Assembly: GCF_009826975.1 (NCBI RefSeq)
Contig: NZ_WUMO01000001.1
Location: 930,001 to 994,000, forward strand
Length of the DNA: 64,000 nucleotides
DNA from: Flavobacterium sp. HBTb2-11-1
GTDB taxonomy: Bacteria > Bacteroidota > Bacteroidia > Flavobacteriales > Flavobacteriaceae
Direction of reading: 5' to 3'
Part shown: positions 18,565 to 26,646 of the stretch, one piece after another
How the letters are laid out: every line of letters starts with the position of its first letter
Numbering within the stretch: position 1 is the stretch's first letter
Position numbers and translations under genes: made by a program
The notes under the pieces: model-generated
Databases searched by the model: none
The model's input: the letters and a program-made list of their open reading frames with translations, nothing else
Told to the model about the DNA's origin: nothing

Positions 18565-18611
18565 CTAAAAACAAAAAAGCTTCAGAGAATATGAAGCTTT
18601 TTTGTTTTTAG
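18565..18611. terminator. Strong 20-bp terminator hairpin
   Basis: A perfect 20-bp stem (18565-18584 with 18592-18611) with GAGAATA in the loop has the GCTTCA/TGAAGC core and long A/T flanks. It works in both directions. It is followed at once by TTAGTAGC, which also occurs at the 3' end of tRNA-fMet at 36955-36962. It may therefore be the original terminator of that tRNA before an element inserted. Confidence 0.85.
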
Positions 18612-18615
18612 TAGC
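18608..18615. other. Proposed left attachment core (attL) of the mobile element
   Basis: TTAGTAGC here equals the sequence at 36955-36962, which contains the discriminator and acceptor end of tRNA-fMet. Bases after it (CCCAACGGGAC) also resemble the tRNA segment at the other end (GGGAACAGGAC). A strong hairpin stands just outside, as expected for a tRNA terminator. This is an inference from one short repeat. Confidence 0.4.
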
Positions 18616-19046
18616 CCCAACGGGACAATTTTCGAATCATTTTCAAGATGATTTGAAAAAAATAAATTTCAAATAATATTAAATTTTTGGTTCAAATCTC
18701 GTGACTGACACATTTAATAACAAAATTCTACCCGGTATTAAATTTGTAGATTTTTCAATTTCTAGTGACCTTGACGGTGCAGAATTCGTACCATTTAATT
18801 GAAGATTTGAAAATTTTAAATTATGTTTAATTTTTATATTACTATTAATTAATCATTTTTGTGTAGTCCAGTAAATTTTATCTCATTTCAGTAGGAAAAG
18901 AATTTAACGAATTAAAAGTTATTTGGATTGTAAGTTTATTGTTATATATTTGATAAACCACCTTGATCTCTGTCAGACATATCTACCGAATTTTGGGGTG
19001 ATAAGCCTGATTTTATCAGTAGTATATACTAGTTAGCTATAATATT
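18616..19046. other. Left-end non-coding region of the element
   Basis: No gene is visible. Next to the att core is a segment like a tRNA 3' end read on the minus strand (18610-18626). Near 18691-18717 is GGTTCAAATCTCG followed by TGACTGACACA, which resembles a T-loop and acceptor strand read on the plus strand. At 19008-19036 is the first copy of a leader repeat (TTTATCAGTA...ACTAGTTAGCT) that also precedes the gene at 23507. Confidence 0.45.
19008..19036 (+). repeat. Leader repeat R3, copy 1
   Basis: CTGATTTTATCAGTA then ACTAGTTAGCT ends 10 bases before the ATG at 19047. The related copy 2 lies before the gene at 23507. Confidence 0.5.
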
Positions 19047-19898
19047 ATGGAAAATCTCGATAAAATAAAAACGATTTTATTATCACCGTTTGAAATAGAA
19101 CTTTTTGAATCTTCATTAGTTAATTTAGCTGACACTTCAAATAAATTAAGATATCACAATTTCGCATATAGCATTAGAGAATTATCAAGACATTTTTTAT
19201 ATTCTTTAGCACCCGAAAAGAATGTGAAAAATTGTAGTTGGTACAAAACCGAAACTCCTGATGATAGACCGACCAGATTCCAGAGAATAAAATATTCTAT
19301 TCAAGGAGGAATTAGCGATGAAATTTTAACTAAGTGGGGATTTGAAGTTGAAGAACTTAATGACACAATATCGTCGATTAAAAAAACTATCGATTCACTT
19401 AGTAAGTATACGCATATTAATCCAGAAACTTTTAATCTAAATAGCAAAGAAATAGAGACTAAAAGTGAACAGGTTTTGGATACATTCAAGAAATTTGTTG
19501 AAACAATAGACAATTACAAAGAAGATATGAAATCGTTTTTAGACGGTACTATTGAAGATCATATGATTACAGCTGTTCTCTCAAATTCATTCGAAAGTAT
19601 TGATGTTCTTGCTCCACATTATTCTTTGGATTATAGCGAAATTTCAAATTATAGCATTTCTGAGATAAATGATATTGAGATTGTAGTTGATGTTGAAGGT
19701 GACGTATATGTAATACTTGAATATGGCTCAAGAAAAGAACGAAGTGAAGGCGATGGATTAGATTTAAATGAAAGTTTTCCTTTCTCTACAAAAGTTAGAT
19801 ATTTTATATCCGAGGAATTTCCGTCAGACGATTACGAAGTTGATGATTTTGGTGTTGATACCTCAGAATGGTATGGTGACGATGAAGATAGGTGTTAA
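19047..19898 (+). CDS. Possible pPIWI-associated nuclease-family protein
   Basis: This 283-residue acidic soluble protein is helical up to about residue 180, with NKLRYHNFAYSIRELSRHFL and LSKYTHINPETF. It then has a beta-rich end with VDVEGDVYVILEYGSRKER and EGDGLDLNESFPF. I recall similar proteins being labelled 'pPIWI-associating nuclease', a name from predicted prokaryotic-Argonaute-linked systems, but I cannot check this, and no pPIWI gene is near. No classic nuclease motif can be pointed to with confidence. An attC-like repeat follows the stop, which suggests a mobile cassette. Confidence 0.5.
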   Translation: MENLDKIKTILLSPFEIELFESSLVNLADTSNKLRYHNFAYSIRELSRHFLYSLAPEKNVKNCSWYKTETPDDRPTRFQRIKYSIQGGISDEILTKWGFEVEELNDTISSIKKTIDSLSKYTHINPETFNLNSKEIETKSEQVLDTFKKFVETIDNYKEDMKSFLDGTIEDHMITAVLSNSFESIDVLAPHYSLDYSEISNYSISEINDIEIVVDVEGDVYVILEYGSRKERSEGDGLDLNESFPFSTKVRYFISEEFPSDDYEVDDFGVDTSEWYGDDEDRC

Positions 19899-19907
19899 AA
19901 TACTACA

Positions 19908-20038
19908 GATAACAGCTACTACAACGGATTTTGGCAATAGGTTTAATGGAAATATGGTTTTATATTTGGAAGATTTGGCAAATCCGAAGAATGGGCTTAA
20001 TTTAGTCCCAAACCCGATGTAGTTCCAGAACGTTATCA
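19908..20038 (+). repeat. Palindromic cassette repeat R1, copy 1
   Basis: This is about 130 bases, starting near GATAACAGCTACTACA and ending GTTCCAGAACGTTATC. The two ends are inverted copies: ACTACAACGGATTTTGG at the start matches the reverse complement of the end (ACTACATCGGGTTTGGG). The centre contains GATTTGGCAAATC. It lies between the stop of one gene and the ATG of the next (20048). It is about 80 percent alike with copy 2. Confidence 0.7.
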
Positions 20039-20047
20039 GAAATTTCA

Positions 20048-21037
20048 ATGAACCACAAACAACATTTAGCTTTAATTCAAAAGTATTTCCCAGAAACTGA
20101 TTTAATTTCAGTAGAGGAATTTTCACTATTTGATAATGAAGATTTCGCTTTGAAAGCTTTTGAGTATATCAGCAGAGCAATAGATAATATAAATTCAAAG
20201 TTTGAATTTCAAACTCATTTTAGTTTTCGATTTAACATAAATTTTAACGCCAAAGCTTGGAAATTTAAGGATGTCAACATAATAATGCTAAATCACTCAA
20301 TCATTAATGATTTAGAACCAATAATTAAAGAATCTATATCAATTTTTTTAAAAGAAAACTTCACAAAAGCTTCAGGCTTTCCAATTGAAGAAGATGTGCT
20401 TCTTGAATTATTTATCTATTTGACAATTAGTTATCTTTTTTTCCATGAATTAGGGCATATAATACAATTTAATTCGATCCCTAAAGAAGAAAGTAGTTCC
20501 GAATTTAACGAATCAAGTCAGTATGAATCACCTTATTTAGAAAAAAATCATGTGTACGAAATTGATGCAGATTTATTTGGTGTATCTGTAGGAAGCATCT
20601 TAATTCTTCAATATCTGGAAGAAAATAGGATTAAACTAAATTTATCAATTCTGTTTAATTTGGTAACGCTTTATGCTTTGATAATTTCAAATATATTTAT
20701 TGAGTTTGCAAATAAGTTTGAGAGAATATATTTCAAAGAAAGTGCCTATCCTCACCCAATTATAAGAACCCGTTTCTGCATTGAGCAGATTTTGAATCTT
20801 GTACAGGAAAATATAACAATTCACGAAGAATATTTTAATATGATTGAGAATCGCTATCTATTACTGTTAAACGAGATGCGTAAACATAAAGATACTGAGT
20901 TTGATTATTTATCATTATTAAAGGAGAACGAAGAAAACATAATTAAATATATGGATGAAATTGAAAAAACAAATGATAATTATCCAGAGTTGACTCGACA
21001 TAAAGCTCAGGAAATTTACGATTTAATTGGCATTTAA
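20048..21037 (+). CDS. HExxH zinc-metallopeptidase-like protein
   Basis: This 329-residue protein is of an unrecognised family. It has a zinc-peptidase site HELGH at residues 133-137, inside the hydrophobic helix ISYLFFHELGHIIQF, and a likely third ligand in EIDADLFG (171-178). This is a gluzincin-like spacing. A hydrophobic stretch near 200-220 (LFNLVTLYALIISNIFIEF) may be a membrane or core helix. Two further genes nearby (22723 and 23507) also carry HExxH. It begins 10 bases after repeat R1 copy 1 and ends just before copy 2. Confidence 0.65.
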   Translation: MNHKQHLALIQKYFPETDLISVEEFSLFDNEDFALKAFEYISRAIDNINSKFEFQTHFSFRFNINFNAKAWKFKDVNIIMLNHSIINDLEPIIKESISIFLKENFTKASGFPIEEDVLLELFIYLTISYLFFHELGHIIQFNSIPKEESSSEFNESSQYESPYLEKNHVYEIDADLFGVSVGSILILQYLEENRIKLNLSILFNLVTLYALIISNIFIEFANKFERIYFKESAYPHPIIRTRFCIEQILNLVQENITIHEEYFNMIENRYLLLLNEMRKHKDTEFDYLSLLKENEENIIKYMDEIEKTNDNYPELTRHKAQEIYDLIGI

Positions 21038-21044
21038 TTAAAAA

Positions 21045-21179
21045 ACTCCAGACAACAGCTACTACACCGCGTTTGGGCAATAGGCTTAATGGAAAGTTGG
21101 TTTTGGATTTGAATGATTTGGCAAATCCAAAGAATAGACTTAATATAATCCAAAACTGCATTAGTGCCAGAACGTTATT
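21045..21179 (+). repeat. Palindromic cassette repeat R1, copy 2
   Basis: Starting ACTCCAGACAACAGCTACTACA and ending GTGCCAGAACGTTATT, this repeat aligns along its whole length with copy 1. Shared blocks include CAACAGCTACTACA, GGCAATAGG, TTTGGCAAATCC and CCAGAACGTTAT. The ends are again inverted relative to each other. Confidence 0.7.
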
Positions 21180-21346
21180 TCAAAACTAAAGCAGGACAAA
21201 AATTTCTGAACCACCTGAGAATTTATATTCTCAGGCTTACTTATTCTCAAGTTACCTTAATCGAATTTAAAGCACTTCATCTATATTAGTTTTAATATAT
21301 CACGTATGATGCGAATGCAAAAATCGAATAATAATCTGCAATGATG

Positions 21347-21461
21347 GGTTAGGTATTTGAATGCTTCCTGCTCAGTATAGTAACTATTGAATATCTAATA
21401 GCTTATTTTTAAAACCACAAAAAAACTTTTTAAATAGCGGAAGGTATTCAAATAGCTAACC
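21347..21461. repeat. 115-bp element with 25-base inverted ends
   Basis: GGTTAGGTATTTGAAT then GCTTCCTGCT (21347-21372) is inverted at 21436-21461 (AGCGGAAGGTATTCAAAT then AGCTAACC), with about three differences. The central 63 bases are A/T-rich. The GGTTAG/CTAACC tips resemble the simple sites of attC elements or the tips of a very small mobile element. Confidence 0.6.
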
Positions 21462-21547
21462 ATTTTATGGAAGATTATTACATTTACATCTCAAAATATA
21501 TATTCGAAAAGTTTTATTGAGAGGGTATGATCAAAATTGACAAACCT

Positions 21548-21692
21548 TGAGCTAAAAGAGCTGCTGCAGTAATTACATCAGATTTGGGATAAATTGGTTT
21601 TATGTAAAGATGATTTTGTATTCGAGATGATTTTGCAAATTCGAAAAATGGTCCTAATTTAGTCCTATCCGATTTATTCCCAGAACATTAAG
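21548..21692 (+). repeat. Palindromic cassette repeat R1, copy 3 (degenerate)
   Basis: It shares AGCTGCTGCAGTAATTACA-like start sequence, TTTGCAAATTCGAAAAATGG, CTAATTTAGTCC and CCCAGAACATTA with copies 1 and 2, in the same order. It ends about 10 bases before the ATG at 21703. Confidence 0.5.
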
Positions 21693-21702
21693 CATATTTA
21701 AA

Positions 21703-22518
21703 ATGAATATACCAAATTTACCAGACAACCTTCACAAATTTCTTCTTTTAGGAGGTGTATTATTATTGATTTATGCTCAACTTGAAGGCAATAAATTAAC
21801 AGATAACATTAATAAAAATGTTGATGCTTTTAACTTAACTAAGGATAGTTTAAATATACGAATAAAAAGGAACGAATATCAATTTGAAAAAATCAAAAAA
21901 AAGGCGGATAAATTATCTTCAAAATATGGAATTGAAAATCCAATTGAAATAAAGGATTCTTTAGCGATATTTACTCAAACCTTAAAAGGTTCAATGCAAG
22001 AATTAGCTGTAGGTGATTCAATTTCTAAGCTCTGGGAGAAATATAATGACGCAAAATTTGAAATTGAAATTGCAGAGGACCAATTGTTAATTTTAAATAA
22101 ACAAATGTCTAACTTTCAAGATGAATATGACCAAAAAGAGTTTATTAACAATATCTTTTTATTTATGGGAATGTTTCTTCTTTTTAGTGGTCTTTGGAAA
22201 TGGCAAAAGCAGCAAAACATCAATGATGAACTTCTTTTAAGAGAAATTTTAGATAAAGGAAAAATATATCCTCATTGTCAAAGTTGCGGAAAAAACTTCT
22301 CGTCAATTCGTCAAAATGGAAAAAATAAAGACAAGTCTATCAATAATGCCTTTTGCGAATCCTGCTATGATAACGGTAAGTTTGTTAAAAAAATGACACG
22401 CGAAGAATTTGAAGCGTATAAACAATCGGAAATCAAGAAACAAAAAGGTTGGATAAATAAAAAAAATCTAAAAAATCGACTTAATAAACTTGAACGCTGG
22501 AAAGAAAGCGAGTATTGA
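21703..22518 (+). CDS. Membrane protein with coiled coil and zinc ribbon
   Basis: I do not recognise this 271-residue protein. It has an N-terminal membrane helix (LLLGGVLLLIYAQL, about 12-26), then a charged coiled coil of about 110 residues. A second helix (NIFLFMGMFLLFSGLWKW, about 148-166) follows, then a zinc-ribbon-like part with CQSCGKNF and CESCYDNG (about 192-225). A lysine-rich tail closes it. The coiled coil would lie outside the membrane and the ribbon inside. It is the third gene of the cassette-like series. Confidence 0.6.
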   Translation: MNIPNLPDNLHKFLLLGGVLLLIYAQLEGNKLTDNINKNVDAFNLTKDSLNIRIKRNEYQFEKIKKKADKLSSKYGIENPIEIKDSLAIFTQTLKGSMQELAVGDSISKLWEKYNDAKFEIEIAEDQLLILNKQMSNFQDEYDQKEFINNIFLFMGMFLLFSGLWKWQKQQNINDELLLREILDKGKIYPHCQSCGKNFSSIRQNGKNKDKSINNAFCESCYDNGKFVKKMTREEFEAYKQSEIKKQKGWINKKNLKNRLNKLERWKESEY

Positions 22519-22722
22519 ATATACAAAAAAGACGTTTACTAAGATTTGGGAATTTACCGTAAATAATGTTTGCATTTCGCAGAAATTTTATGGTGAATTA
22601 ACCAATTTTTAGGATCATTTAAACAGCAACTAATAACAGCAATATTCAATACCTTATCAAGAAAACAAAAAACACGTAGTTTAAAATAAACGTCATAATT
22701 AACAAAGTATAGAGAGCTAAGA

Positions 22723-23427
22723 ATGATAGACATTACACATAATATTGGAAATTATATCATCGATAAAAATCGAAATTTGTGGGAAAATTTAAATAACAAG
22801 TACGTTATTAAGCTTTTCTATGATCAAAAGGAAAATTCTTGGTTAGTAAGAAATAAAGAAGCATATATTGAAATAATTTGCCCTAATCTTGAAATAAACT
22901 ATTCATCTTTTACCCATGAGCTTTTACATATCTTTATTGAAGATTTAGGAATGACAACTTATCAGTCTTTTTATAATACTTATAAAGATGATTCTCTTTT
23001 TGGAAGTTTTTTATTTATTAATTTATTTGGTTGGATCCATAATTTGGCTTGTCACAAAAAAATGTTTCCTTATTATAAAAATTTAGGATTTTCAGAATAT
23101 GACTTTGTACAGCAAAGAATTGACTACAGTTTGAAAAGGCATTATAAAATTTACATTTTAATGAAAATACGAAGATTAAATATGTTCGGCATTGATCAAT
23201 TTTTAGGTAATTTTTTTGCATTAAAAAATAATGTTGTTCCTGAAGATAAGCCGAAGTGTCTCATATTTTTGAAAAAGTTAAGAAAAATTAATCATGAGCT
23301 ATACGACCTTGCTGATAAATTTGATTCCAATTGGGAAGAAAGTGAGAATCTGGACTTAATTGAATCTTTTGAAGAATTTAAAATTGATTTAAAAAGATGG
23401 CTTATTAAAAATTACAGTAAAGTATAA
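22723..23427 (+). CDS. Hypothetical protein with HExxH motif
   Basis: This 234-residue, very AT-rich gene is of unknown family. HELLH at residues 65-69, within SSFTHELLHIFIEDLG, could be a zinc-peptidase site. A third ligand is not clear, though H106 in WIHNLACHKK and E121 in GFSEYDF are candidates. No signal peptide or membrane helix is seen. It is preceded by 204 bases without a clear repeat. Confidence 0.5.
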   Translation: MIDITHNIGNYIIDKNRNLWENLNNKYVIKLFYDQKENSWLVRNKEAYIEIICPNLEINYSSFTHELLHIFIEDLGMTTYQSFYNTYKDDSLFGSFLFINLFGWIHNLACHKKMFPYYKNLGFSEYDFVQQRIDYSLKRHYKIYILMKIRRLNMFGIDQFLGNFFALKNNVVPEDKPKCLIFLKKLRKINHELYDLADKFDSNWEESENLDLIESFEEFKIDLKRWLIKNYSKV

Positions 23428-23446
23428 CAATACAATAAAAGCACTG

Positions 23447-23478
23447 ACCTTTATCAGTATACAAATTACTAGCAAGCT
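23447..23478 (+). repeat. Leader repeat R3, copy 2
   Basis: CTTTATCAGTA then ATTACTAGCAAGCTTATA resembles the segment before the gene at 19047. It ends about 30 bases before the ATG at 23507. Confidence 0.45.
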
Positions 23479-23506
23479 TATATTTAAAATTTATAATACA
23501 AATAAA

Positions 23507-24187
23507 ATGAGTGTTTTAAGTAAAATTATTTCAGTTTTTAAAAAGAAAAAAAAAGAAGAGGTAAAACAAAAAGAAAAGTTGCCTACAAATAATGCTAATT
23601 ATGAAAAAATTGCAAAGCATGAAGCAGCACATGGTATAGTTTGGTATTTATTCAGACAAAATTGGATTGTTAATCAACTTACAATTGAAAAGGAAAATTT
23701 ACCATATGAAAATATGAATGGTGCTTTACACATAACCGCAAATTTTGACCCAAAAGCAGAAACGAGTATTGAGAGAACAAATGAAATTTTTGCAATTGCA
23801 TTATCTGGAATGATTGGACAAAACCTAGATTTGGTCTACCAAGAGCCCCTTTTAATCGGAAAATCTTCAAACTTTGAGAACATCTTTGATATGTTTGATA
23901 TATCTGGATGTGGCGGAGATTTTGATATTGTTAAAAAATATTTACCATTCTTAAGTGAAGCATATAATACTAATGAGTATAAATTTATTAAGTTTAAAAT
24001 ATTTGATTTAATTAATTTATTCCAAGAACACAGTATCGTTCGGTTATTGCATCATGATCTTTCAGAATTATTATTAGAAAAACGAACTCTCTTTAGTGAA
24101 GATTTAATTGATTTTTTTGATAAATATAAATTTTCAGAATATATTTCTCGAGAAGATCTAGATACAAATTTTTACTATCAATATTGA
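23507..24187 (+). CDS. FtsH-like (M41) peptidase-domain protein
   Basis: This 226-residue protein has a very basic N-terminus (FKKKKKEEVKQKEK) and the motif KIAKHEAAHGIVWYL (HEAAH at residues 38-42), as in the M41 peptidase domain of FtsH. The middle has a region where a third acidic ligand is expected (DISGCGGDFDIVKKYL), as in the D-containing motif of FtsH. The AAA module of FtsH is absent. I infer a stand-alone peptidase or a derivative of one. Confidence 0.6.
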   Translation: MSVLSKIISVFKKKKKEEVKQKEKLPTNNANYEKIAKHEAAHGIVWYLFRQNWIVNQLTIEKENLPYENMNGALHITANFDPKAETSIERTNEIFAIALSGMIGQNLDLVYQEPLLIGKSSNFENIFDMFDISGCGGDFDIVKKYLPFLSEAYNTNEYKFIKFKIFDLINLFQEHSIVRLLHHDLSELLLEKRTLFSEDLIDFFDKYKFSEYISREDLDTNFYYQY

Positions 24188-24214
24188 AAAAATACATCTG
24201 GTAAAATTTGTTTA

Positions 24215-24336
24215 GCGAGATTGAGAATTTTCAGTAAAACCACTTTAAGGTTTCGTAAGAAATTTTATCTTTAACAGAAAATAGTATGTTACATACTTTA
24301 CAATCTCGCCAATGGTAGGAACGTCAGTTGGTAGCA
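24215..24336 (+). repeat. Palindromic cassette repeat R2, copy 1
   Basis: GCGAGATTG (24215-24223) is perfectly inverted as CAATCTCGC (24301-24309), with a tail AATGGTAGGAACGTCAGTTGGTAGCA. Inside is AATTTTATCTTTAACAG (24261-24277), which is identical in copy 2. It lies 28 bases before the ATPase gene. Confidence 0.6.
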
Positions 24337-24363
24337 TTTAAAAATTAACCTTAATAAATAAAT

Positions 24364-26496
24364 ATGTATACAGAGAAGCAACTTAATGGATTTTTTGATG
24401 CCGTTGAATCTTTAAAAAAATATAGAAGAGCCGATTTAGAAGATGAGAGGGGACGCAATATCTTAAAAGAATTGTATACTGATTTATTGCCAAATGATTA
24501 CATTTTAAAAAAATCATTGAAAGAAAATACTACTTTTTTAATTGGCAGAAAAGGAACAGGGAAGTCAACTATCTTTTTAAGATTAGAACAAGAACTTCGT
24601 GATAAGAAAGGATATTTACCTTGTTATTTAGATGTAAAAACTATCTATGAATCTTCTCAAACTAAATTAGCAGCTATTGATGGAATAGATAACTATTTAT
24701 CTTCTGATTTAATTGAAAAATATTTAATCGAAAGAGCCTTTTTGCAAAGTACTTTAAGTCAAATTTTAAAGGAAGTATCAAATAAATTTGATTCTCTATA
24801 TCAAGTTTTTCTTGAAACTTTAGGATTAAGTAAAGTTGAAGAAGTAAAAGAGAAATTGTTAGAAATTATTAATAATATAGAAGACAATAGATATTTACAG
24901 AAAATTGAAGTGCCAATTTTGAAGAAAATTGAAACGATTAACAAAAAATCAGAAGAGTGTGGCTCTGAAGATACTAAATCAATGAAAGGTTTCGGCATTG
25001 ATGGTGGCATTGATAAAGAGGGTATTAAAATAGGCTTAAAAGCAGATACTGGTATAGATTCTAAAATAACATCTAAAAATATAAATGAAAGTGATGTAAG
25101 TTTCTCAAGTGTTTTTCTACAGGTGTTTCAAATTAAAGATGTTATATCTGTTATTAAGGATACTTTATCCATGTTAAAAATTAAACACATATACATTCTT
25201 TTAGATGATTTTTCAGAAATAGAAGACGACTCTATTAGGGCTTTCGTTGATGTAATTTTAGCACCACTAAACAATTGGTCAGAAGAGTTTATAAAATTCA
25301 AGATAGCAGCGTATCCAAATAGAATTTATTATGGTAAAATTGATCCAGGAAAAGTAGATTTAATTAATTTGGATTTTTATAATTTATATTCCGAATTTGA
25401 TAGGGATAAAATGGAATCAAATGCTGTTGATTTTACTAAAAGAATATTATCTAAAAGATTTGACAAATTTTTGCAGACACCTATAGAAACTTTTTTCGAT
25501 ACTTCTAAAAATTCAATGGAAGATTATTATTTACTATTGTTCCAAACATCAATGAATGTACCTCGAATCTTGGGTTATATTTTATCATATTGCTATCAAA
25601 GTAGAATTAATTTTAACCATAAAATTAATAAAAGTGACATTGAGTCTGCAAGTGAAAAGTATTTCACTGAAAAGATTTTGCCGTTTTTTGAAACATCTAC
25701 ACATTCTCTCATTTCATTCCAAGAAAAAGTTTCAATATTACAACTAAAAAATCTTTTGAAGAAATTTGTAGAAAAGTCAAATGAAATAAGAAAGCGAATT
25801 GTAACAGAAGACCTAAAAGGATTGATTTATATTAAAACCGAACCTTATTCGAGTCATTTCCATTTCGACCCAAGATTTGAAGATTTTTTAAAAACATTGG
25901 AATTAAACTTTTTTATAAGCAAGTATAACGATATGAGTGATAAAGATGGATCTCCTGTTTCTATATATTGTTTAAATTATGGTTTATGCAAAAAAGAAAA
26001 TTTATTTTGGGGTAAGCCAAATGGGACAAAATACAGAAAGTATTTTATTGAAAGACCATTTAATTATAATAAAGTAATTTCCGAATTTTTGTCAAATTCA
26101 AAAAGAATTGTTTGTAGTAATCCTTCTTGTGGTAAACAATTTGATATAGAACAATTAGAATTTATTAAGTTTAATAATAACAAATGTAATGAATGTCATC
26201 AAGAAGTTGTTATTGAAACTCTAGATAAAAATGTTCGTGAAATAATTGAAAAAATTGATAAATCAAAAATGCTTCCATTACCTGAAGTTAAAATTCTCCA
26301 AGAACTTAAAAATAATGTAACTGATGCATTCGCAAGAGAAATAGCAGAAGAGGTCGATTTATCTAAATATTTAGTAGCTGCAAGAGCTAAAAAACTTGAA
26401 GAAAAACATGAACTTGTAAAAAGGAATAAAATAGCAGGTCAGCCTTATAAGTATCAATTAACAGATAAAGGTGAAAACTATTTCACAGGAGAATAA
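24364..26496 (+). CDS. P-loop ATPase (Sll1717-like) with zinc ribbon and winged helix
   Basis: The 710-residue protein has Walker A GRKGTGKST (61-69), a Walker B-like strand HIYILLDDFSEIEDD (about 275-289), and an inserted helical region (about 100-200). A C4 zinc ribbon follows near 583-612 (CSNPSCGKQF and CNECHQE). The C-terminus has a winged-helix-like KYQLTDKGENYF. I recall this layout as 'P-loop ATPase, Sll1717 family', of unproven function and common in accessory DNA. It may sense a signal and act on DNA. It is one cassette, with R2 repeats on both sides. Confidence 0.65.
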   Translation: MYTEKQLNGFFDAVESLKKYRRADLEDERGRNILKELYTDLLPNDYILKKSLKENTTFLIGRKGTGKSTIFLRLEQELRDKKGYLPCYLDVKTIYESSQTKLAAIDGIDNYLSSDLIEKYLIERAFLQSTLSQILKEVSNKFDSLYQVFLETLGLSKVEEVKEKLLEIINNIEDNRYLQKIEVPILKKIETINKKSEECGSEDTKSMKGFGIDGGIDKEGIKIGLKADTGIDSKITSKNINESDVSFSSVFLQVFQIKDVISVIKDTLSMLKIKHIYILLDDFSEIEDDSIRAFVDVILAPLNNWSEEFIKFKIAAYPNRIYYGKIDPGKVDLINLDFYNLYSEFDRDKMESNAVDFTKRILSKRFDKFLQTPIETFFDTSKNSMEDYYLLLFQTSMNVPRILGYILSYCYQSRINFNHKINKSDIESASEKYFTEKILPFFETSTHSLISFQEKVSILQLKNLLKKFVEKSNEIRKRIVTEDLKGLIYIKTEPYSSHFHFDPRFEDFLKTLELNFFISKYNDMSDKDGSPVSIYCLNYGLCKKENLFWGKPNGTKYRKYFIERPFNYNKVISEFLSNSKRIVCSNPSCGKQFDIEQLEFIKFNNNKCNECHQEVVIETLDKNVREIIEKIDKSKMLPLPEVKILQELKNNVTDAFAREIAEEVDLSKYLVAARAKKLEEKHELVKRNKIAGQPYKYQLTDKGENYFTGE

Positions 26497-26518
26497 TTCT
26501 AACTTCTAACAGACTTTT

Positions 26519-26632
26519 GGGGAGATTGCGAGTTTGCATTATATCAAGCTTGTTTTTGAAAAGTAATTTTATCTTTAACAGGAAAAAAAATCTTTACTTC
26601 TCAACCTTCTTAAGTGTATGGTAGTTAGCATT
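26519..26632 (+). repeat. Palindromic cassette repeat R2, copy 2
   Basis: It shares GAGATTG, AATTTTATCTTTAACAG (26565-26581, identical to copy 1) and an end GGTAGTTAGCATTAA with copy 1, in the same order. It sits between the ATPase gene and the PLD-type gene. Confidence 0.6.
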
Positions 26633-26646
26633 AATTATAAACAATA

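Larger units (their letters stand above)
21038..21702. other. 665-bp gene-free stretch within the cassette series
   Basis: It contains R1 copy 2, a perfect 9-bp hairpin CCTGAGAAT/ATTCTCAGG with a TTAT loop (21214-21235), a separate long inverted repeat (21347-21461), and a degenerate R1 copy 3. No ORF of note is present. It looks like one or two cassettes whose genes have been lost. Confidence 0.5.

Noticed and set aside
19908..26632. Intergenic repeats as CRISPR
   Set aside because: They are long, imperfect, separated by whole genes, and no cas genes are present.
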